Shown: piece after piece, positions 1 through 18,260 of the stretch | Numbering within the stretch: position 1 is the stretch's first letter | How the letters are laid out: every line of letters starts with the position of its first letter | NCBI GenBank assembly: GCA_002005505.1 | Contig: MVGU01001623.1 | Coordinates: 50,001-68,260 of the forward strand | From: Botryococcus braunii | Taxonomy: Eukaryota > Chlorophyta > Trebouxiophyceae | Length of the DNA stretch: 18,260 nucleotides | Direction: 5' to 3' | Translations under genes and position numbers: made by a program | Notes under the pieces: model-generated | What the model saw: only the letters and a program-made list of their open reading frames with translations | Told to the model about the DNA's origin: nothing | Databases searched by the model: none

Positions 1-140
1 GCCGAGCAGGATGATAGCGCCCATATGAATGGCTTGCCCCCCCCTTCCCCCACGCCCTTTCTCCTCATGCATCCCCCCCCCTCCTTCCCCTCATGTCTCG
101 CAACCCACCTCTGCTTCCCCCGGGCCCCCAACACTTTCTC

Positions 141-211
<71 letters not shown>

Positions 212-247
212 ATGCGTGTGTGTGTATGTGTGTGTGTGTGCGTGTGC

Positions 248-321
<74 letters not shown>

Positions 322-618
322 GCGCGTGCCCGAACGTGTATATGTTGTGTGCGCGCGTGCATGCACGAGAGGGAGGGACGAAGTGCGAGTTAGCAATCGG
401 GAGCGAGGGGGGGGGGGGGCCTGTTGGCAGCTGCTATAGAGGCTGTGCTGCTTCCTTGAGGAAGGCATGTTGTTCGAACGCTGACCCCAGATAAGACGAC
501 TACAAGGCAATCACTCCTTTCGTCTGCGCAGCCTGCCCCAAGCGGGATTCAAGCAGTGACTTGGGATGCCTGTTTGAGCAGTAGTGGCTGCTCTATGGAG
601 CTTAAAAGCCAGTGTTAG
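1..618. other. Spacer or intron left of the ankyrin gene
   Basis: No coding segment can be supported here. The stretch is C-rich at the left (several C6-C8 runs), then holds a long (GT)n tract, a G10 run near 409-418, and about 200 bases of ordinary mixed sequence. If the ankyrin gene continues upstream, this would be intron. A TAG at 616-618 closes the ankyrin frame, and its AG could also serve as a splice acceptor for an exon starting at 619. Confidence 0.6.
143..318. repeat. Interrupted (GT)n microsatellite
   Basis: About 175 bases of (GT)n on the + strand, broken by short CGTATGCG, TATG, CGTGTGCG and TTT interruptions near 208-255. The right edge runs into a CG-containing purine-pyrimidine alternation (318-365). 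The interruptions suggest an old, partly decayed tract. The apparent reading frames of alternating Val/Cys through it are not genes. Confidence 0.98.
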
Positions 619-639
619 AAATGCTTGATCGAGCGGCTT

Positions 640-5153
<4,514 letters not shown>

Positions 5154-5670
5154 ACTCTCATGGGAGGTCTGCTGGACGACCACCCAGAGTTGCTTCCTGG
5201 GGTTGCCAGGCCTAAGAATATCAACAGGCCGGCACCTGGTCGTTGGAGGGGGTGCGGAACTCCCTTTGGGGGGAGAAAACCCTGGCCTTAATGCCCCTTC
5301 TAAAGCTGTGTACGGCAGTTTCAGATCAATTGGTTGTCTGAACATTTGCACGTGCACAAGCTGAGAAGATCACGCGTGTTCTGGCCGTCTATCAGACAGT
5401 GCATCGCTCTGCAGAGGCTTCTCCAGCTCTGCATGAGTTTGGCCAAAGCCGTCTCTCCCAGCAGGATATCCATTGATGTTGATCCTCCATGGAGGATTCC
5501 TTGCCATTCCTTGTCACAATCCAGACAGGGGGATTCCAATGGACGCATGCCAGAAATGTACATTGTGTGTGGCACTGCTTGTTGAAGACCTTCAACGGAC
5601 GTCGACGACCGGACGTGGAATTCCAACGGCGAATGACAAACTGCGAATCAAACTCAAAGCGTTAAAGCGT

Positions 5671-5686
5671 GCATGCATGCATGCAT
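5671..5686. repeat. (GCAT)4 tetranucleotide repeat
   Basis: Four perfect GCAT units. The unit is almost self-complementary, so the tract is palindromic. Confidence 0.9.
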
Positions 5687-5781
5687 AAACGCCGAGGCAA
5701 TTGCCATGAGCGACGGCATTTGGAATCTGAATAGAACATGATGATGTTAACATTAATGCTAGCGGTCTCTTTCCTTGCCAG

Positions 5782-5886
5782 AGTTTCCGAGAGAGTTGCT
5801 GAACGATTACAAGCTGGAGCTCCGTGTCCAGTTGCCTTTGCCCTTGCCACACCTGCCTCGTTACCACCGAAAAACAACCCAGGCTT
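5782..5886 (+). other. Possible exon of unknown + strand gene
   Basis: It is preceded by a strong pyrimidine-rich acceptor (TCTCTTTCCTTGCCAG ending at 5781). With one base supplied by a previous exon it reads EFPRELLNDYKLELRVQ, then a Leu/Pro run, to a TAA. It could end earlier at an internal GT (for example after the CGT codon). No family was recognised, and the preceding exon is not identified. Confidence 0.35.
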
Positions 5887-6001
5887 AACTTGCAGGTGTA
5901 GCCAAACCAGTAATGCTCAGTTGCGTTCTGACTGGCTATTGCCGTAACAGACAGGGAACAAAGCCCACCTTGGGACTCCTTAAGGTTTTAAAGTTTGAGT
6001 T

Positions 6002-6057
6002 GGAACTCCAAAGATATTATTATTTATGTGGAACTCCAAAGATAATATTACTCATGT
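6002..6057. repeat. 28-bp direct tandem duplication
   Basis: GGAACTCCAAAGATA begins each copy (6002-6029 and 6030-6057), with about four mismatches between copies in an AT-rich half. It is non-coding as far as I can tell. Confidence 0.9.
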
Positions 6058-6450
6058 GCAGGAAACACCCACAGCCGCATGTGGGGCCCACTTGAGGGCT
6101 TGCCCTCGGACACCACTTTTGGATGTCCAGTGTTAGAGCCTGAGGAGTAGATATCAGTACTGGCCTGTACAGCTGTGCCTCGTATACTCAAAATTTGTTG
6201 CTTGGCCCTGCATAGGAAGCATGCCATTCTATGTTATCGTTGTCGCTCTGGGTGGTTCATTTTTCAGATGCATTGCCACTACCACGCAGGCACGCACGCA
6301 CATACACGAGCTCGCACATGCGCTCGTGTGCACGCATGCACGCGCGCAGACTCACACCACAGACAAACCCCAACGTTCTCTAGGGGTGCACATGAACAGA
6401 TGTGCCTAGCCTTGCAGGAGCTCACACTTCAGCTTGATTTGTGATGGACA

Positions 6451-6654
6451 TTGGCCAATGGCGCTTTCAAAAGGTCATTTGGAGGCCAGGTAGAGTTGCC
6501 CAGCTCCGAGGCCTTTCAGGAAAAGCCTATCACATTAAATCTCATGGTCCCGGGAGTTGGATCGCTTGTGGTCTCCACCCACATTCTTCTGGAAGACGGG
6601 CAAGGAGGACAGCACTTTCAGAGTACGAGCACTGACACCTGTCACTGGGGATGA
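6451..6654 (+). other. Possible terminal exon of unknown + strand gene
   Basis: An open stretch reading VELPSSEAFQEKPITLNLMV, then PGVGSLVVSTHILLEDGQ, ending in TGA at 6652-6654. The alternation of hydrophobic and polar residues looks like beta strands, and codon use looks like real protein. A TGA at 6442 closes the frame upstream, so an exon must start inside, for example after the AG at 6478 or after GGCCAG at about 6490. No family was recognised. Confidence 0.35.
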
Positions 6655-6730
6655 CTGCCGTACAGGGCTCCGTGCCTTCCTTGGTGTAACTGCACACCCC
6701 CAGCCCCCCACCAAACCTCGTCAAGGCTGA

Positions 6731-9893
<3,163 letters not shown>

Positions 9894-10270
9894 ACCTCGA
9901 TTTCTCAAAGCGAACCTCTAGAAGACATTTTAAATCATAATTCATGTTAATCCACTGCTTTGTGCACACTTCTACGAGTATGTTCGGGATTTCGGCCAAC
10001 TCGAGATATCGTAATAGAGTACGACTCGGCGGTACTGCCGTCATGTCGCAGGCATTATCGGCATGTTCCAAGAAGCCCCCTCTTGGAACATGGCCCGTTA
10101 TGGCATATGGGTTGTCAAGATCCATGGGCCCAAATCACGTGGTGCTCAGGGGATAGAAGTGCACCGGCCACATGGGTTCTCGACATCTGTGGTGTTCAAG
10201 TACTTAGTGTAACCGTTCTTTCACACTGCACACGCATGTTGCACAACCTAAAGGGCCATATGGGCGACAC

Positions 10271-10326
<56 letters not shown>

Positions 10327-11078
10327 CACCCGAACAGACAAGCCAAGACCAACATGAATAGCAATGGAACTGTTGGGGTGAAAACCCAAGGGGATGCAGG
10401 ACGGCCATGACAAGGCTTTCCGGGGAATAGAGCACCACGGCTTCGACCTCTGCTCTTAATACATTGACGCCTTACAAGAATTGTGAGTACCAAGAACTTC
10501 CTTCCACACCAAGCCTTACTTGCACAGCGCGCCAAGTAGCATGGTTTCCTAGCAAAAGACCCATTCTCGAGATGTCTGCCATGTTGCACCTGCCCCTGTT
10601 ACATCTGGCAGGGAGGGCCCATTTAAATCAATGCATGTACTTTCACATGCATGAAGCTGCCATATATTGCGACCAAAGCAGCCTTATGTTGTGCACTGAT
10701 TCGGAGTCCTTTCATGTCCGCTCTGGCTCCCTCACGTCCACCTACTTGTCTTCTTCTACACGTTCTGTCTCGAAACATCATCATAGATCTCACGTGCTGT
10801 CCCAAAACGATAAATACAATCCGTCTGCACCCTTGTTACTACCTCTTTCCGAAAAAAATCACCACACCGCTTACTTTTGCCCAATCTCCACCTATTGAGC
10901 GGCTCGTCGACTTGGATGCCAAAAAAGAAAGCAGCAGCATGCTCCAGTTCTGGACCGATCGGGAGCGCCTCCAATGACTGTTCCTCCAGCAACGACGTCT
11001 CCTTATTTAGGAAGCAATCCTGAGCCAGGAAGCCGAGCAGGCTGCAAGGAAGAGGGGCTCAGAAATCCTGTCATTTCT
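9894..11078. other. Spacer between the TMEM45-like and panB genes
   Basis: No gene supported. It would hold the 5' end of the TMEM45-like gene and the 3' end of panB. It contains a (CA)n tract and a short - strand open stretch at about 10886-10992 that reads LEEQSLEALPIGPELEHAAA, which could be a stray exon. Confidence 0.6.
10272..10323. repeat. (CA)26 microsatellite in spacer
   Basis: Uninterrupted CA on the + strand, about 52 bases. Confidence 0.97.
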
Positions 11079-16207
<5,129 letters not shown>

Positions 16208-16930
16208 CTCTGGTGTCACTAGCAACTGTGCATTTTCGCCCAGATTGTGGCGCACAATGCGGTGGGCACTTGTAGAAGAGGTTCTGCTGTCAGAGTGACA
16301 GAGTGTAGAGGGTCCTTCGTTAGCCAGAGAGGGTCCCAATTCCGCTTGAGAGCAGACATTCAAAGCTTCTAGTGTTTGCGAAGCTGCTCCTGCAAGTATA
16401 CAGACGTGAATAATGTAATTGAAAGTTGCAGATATGGAAATGGTTTACCGTCTGTATTCGGTCAAACCAATCCCACCCCCTGCCTAACCTGCGTGCACCA
16501 ATACATTGGGCTGCAAACCACTGCATTGGCACACTACATGATCCTGCATTTCAGACGTCTCGTCTCCTTGACTTTCAACCCTCTATCGACCGACAATGGT
16601 ATGTGCATGCGGTACTACGGCACCCGGGAATTCACCTGCAAACAATCTTGTGACAGACCCCAAACATGCAGATATACCACCAGATATCCTGAAAACCCCT
16701 GTCAGGGCCATATCACGCAACGTCCCTTTGAGAATTTGCGCCAGAGGACGAAGTAAAGCCCACGGACACCTCTATCAGCCATTACGAATTCCAATGGCGT
16801 CCTCCAGAAGCACTGCGATACATGCCTTTGTCATCTAGAACAATGTGTGGTCTACCGTTCATTACATCTGGGATCTGGTCGTGAAAACATCGTTTCTTGA
16901 ACTCGTAACTTAGGCTGCTTATCGGGATTT

Positions 16931-16946
16931 ATGACATTCATGTCAT
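16931..16946. promoter_or_regulatory. Perfect palindrome ATGACAT-TC-ATGTCAT
   Basis: Seven-base arms with a two-base centre, followed at once by a further GTCATG. It lies about 725 bases upstream of the panB start codon. It could be a binding site; the function is inferred from symmetry only. Confidence 0.3.
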
Positions 16947-16996
16947 GTCATGGAGCCTGAACAGGACACTCGATTTCCGTACGTGCATGTTGCGAT

Positions 16997-17011
16997 CTCG
17001 TACGGTACGAG
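16997..17011. promoter_or_regulatory. Perfect palindrome CTCGTAC-G-GTACGAG
   Basis: Seven-base arms with a one-base centre, followed by TCGTACCGAG, which partly repeats the arm. It lies 50 bases from the previous palindrome. No known factor is assigned. Confidence 0.3.
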
Positions 17012-17907
17012 TCGTACCGAGGCTAGGGAGCTCAGATGAGGCAGGAGGTTTTACAATAACCTTGCTGTTTCATTTGTACCATGCATTAGTTATTTTCTGT
17101 TGGTGGCCCTTTTTTCAGCGTTGGAGCTCTATCACAAGGCCCTAACAAAGACAGAAGCACGTCCGGACTATTGTAGAATGCTGTGAATCACGGCCTCTGA
17201 TGCGGCCATTCTCAATTATAATATATTGTTGATTCCAAGTATTATGTTGATGAACACGTGTGGGTATAACTGCCCCCATGCTTCGTTTCTGCCTTCTCGC
17301 ACAACCGTATCCCCCCCGTCTCGGAAATTTCCTGCAGTGCATAAGCCCCAACGAACGTCCCCCAAAAAAGCCAGTTATCGCTTAAGTTCTGCATCTTCTG
17401 ATAGAGGACAGGTAACTTTTGTTCGCATTGCACGGCTGCTTGGGCTTGTGCGCTACATTGACGATGCTGTCTAATTATTTGTACAAGAAAGCTCAATTTA
17501 GTCAGGAACAACAAAATTCTTTTTCCTTGCGTGTTATAATCACGGTATGCATGGAGATAAGCACATGTAGGTGTGGTTACAACCAGGTTACAATTCCCAA
17601 GCTGAAGGAGGATGTTCGCAGCACTTTGAAAAGCTTGGAAGGCAATGCTGCTCTGCTTCCTGGTGATGAGCCGGTACATATTCAAAGCAAAGAAGCATGG
17701 GGCTGCTTCCTTTTTTCCAAACTGCAAGTGTTTGGTTCCTTAGAAAACGATGTCCCACAAACACTGTTTGGCACTTCTCAGAGTATTTGTGTGCTAAGAG
17801 TGTGATGTTTCGCTCTATGTGTGCTACCGATGTTTGTTTTTGATTGGGGTTGTGGCATGTTTGCATGCGTGCTATGAGCGAGCATGCGTGCCGTGGGGCG
17901 TGTCGGT

Positions 17908-17920
17908 TGTGTGTGTGTGA

Positions 17921-17992
<72 letters not shown>

Positions 17993-18061
17993 GCGTGCGT
18001 GTGCGTGTGCGTGCGTGTGCGCGTGTGCGCGTGCGTGCGTGCGTGTGTGTGTGTGTGTGTG
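17908..18061. repeat. (GT)n microsatellite with GTGC-rich end
   Basis: (GT)n with a GAGTGAG interruption near the left end, a pure middle, and a degenerate GTGCGTGCGC section (about 17987-18045) at the right. Confidence 0.97.
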
Positions 18062-18154
18062 GGTGGTCAGACGGTGCCCAAGACAAAGTAGTAGCGAGAC
18101 AGCAGTTGGGGGGGTGGGAGGCCTCGAGTTAACAAGCGTGCACGCATGTGTCCG

Positions 18155-18206
18155 CGAGAGAGGGGGGAGAGAGAAAGAGAGGGAGGGGGGGGGGGGGAGA
18201 GAGGAG

Positions 18207-18260
<54 letters not shown>
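18155..18260. repeat. G-rich and (GA)n tract running off the window
   Basis: Mixed GA and G-runs (a run of 12 G near 18186-18197), then pure (GA)n from about 18210 to the window edge. The full length is unknown. Confidence 0.96.

Larger units (their letters stand above)
5154..6730. other. Region between convergent genes with unassigned coding-like islands
   Basis: About 1.6 kb with no gene I can name. It contains a 28-bp tandem duplication, a (GCAT)4 tract, a decayed CA/CG stretch (about 6287-6358) and three + strand stretches that read like protein (5154-5291, 5782-5886, 6451-6654). These may be further exons of the ankyrin gene or a separate small gene. No homology was recognised. Confidence 0.5.
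16208..18260. other. panB upstream region, no supported gene
   Basis: About 2 kb of ordinary-complexity DNA, then microsatellites. I see no conserved protein on either strand. Candidate panB promoter sequence must lie in its left part, but no core element can be called with confidence. Confidence 0.55.

Noticed and set aside
29..439. Long reading frames of alternating Val/Cys, Thr/His, Arg/Glu or Ser/Leu (also at 3307-4034, 4041-4517, 8232-8795, 11404-11727, 12630-13124 and 17778-18132)
   Set aside because: They are translations of dinucleotide microsatellites, which lack stops in several frames at once. There is no non-repeat protein signal.
5321..5626. 101-codon - strand open frame near 5.3-5.6 kb
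   Set aside because: No domain or motif was recognised; the opposite strand is open to a similar extent, and there are no convincing splice sites.

Overview
This is nuclear DNA from a eukaryote. All three recognisable genes are broken by GT-AG introns whose reading phases match at every junction I worked out, and the introns and spacers are packed with long dinucleotide microsatellites ((GT)n, (CA)n, (AG)n, (CT)n) and homopolymeric C or G runs. The gene set is a pantothenate-synthesis enzyme of plant/fungal type with a probable mitochondrial presequence, a TMEM45/DUF716 membrane protein, and an ankyrin domain laid out like those of plant SKOR-type K+ channels. This suggests a photosynthetic or otherwise pantothenate-prototrophic protist or alga, but I cannot name a lineage.

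Layout: (1) 1-618 is spacer or intron dominated by a long (GT)n tract. (2) About 640-5153 on the + strand is a six-exon ankyrin-repeat gene (about 344 aa as modelled; the 5' end may lie left of the window). (3) 5154-6730 holds unassigned sequence with three coding-like islands on the + strand at about 5154-5291, 5782-5886 and 6451-6654. (4) 6731-9893 on the - strand is a four-exon TMEM45/DUF716-like membrane protein (about 383 aa; C-terminus uncertain). It is convergent with the ankyrin gene. (5) 9894-11078 is spacer with a (CA)n tract and one doubtful - strand coding-like patch. (6) 11079-16207 on the - strand is a complete seven-exon panB gene (3-methyl-2-oxobutanoate hydroxymethyltransferase, about 412 aa). 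(7) 16208-18260 is upstream spacer with two perfect short palindromes, a long (GT)n tract and a terminal (GA)n tract, and no gene I can support.

The three genes have no evident common pathway: panB makes ketopantoate for vitamin B5/CoA, while the other two are a protein-interaction domain and a multi-pass membrane protein of unknown role. The most notable non-gene signal is strand asymmetry. Nearly every long intronic microsatellite reads (GT)n or (AG)n on the transcribed gene's sense strand, and several introns carry C homopolymers on the sense strand, some of them close to the 5' splice site. I did not find a new defence, mobile or RNA system. The items most worth a second look are the intron asymmetry, the unexplained + strand coding islands between the ankyrin and TMEM45 genes, and the Met/His-rich N-terminus of the DUF716 protein.
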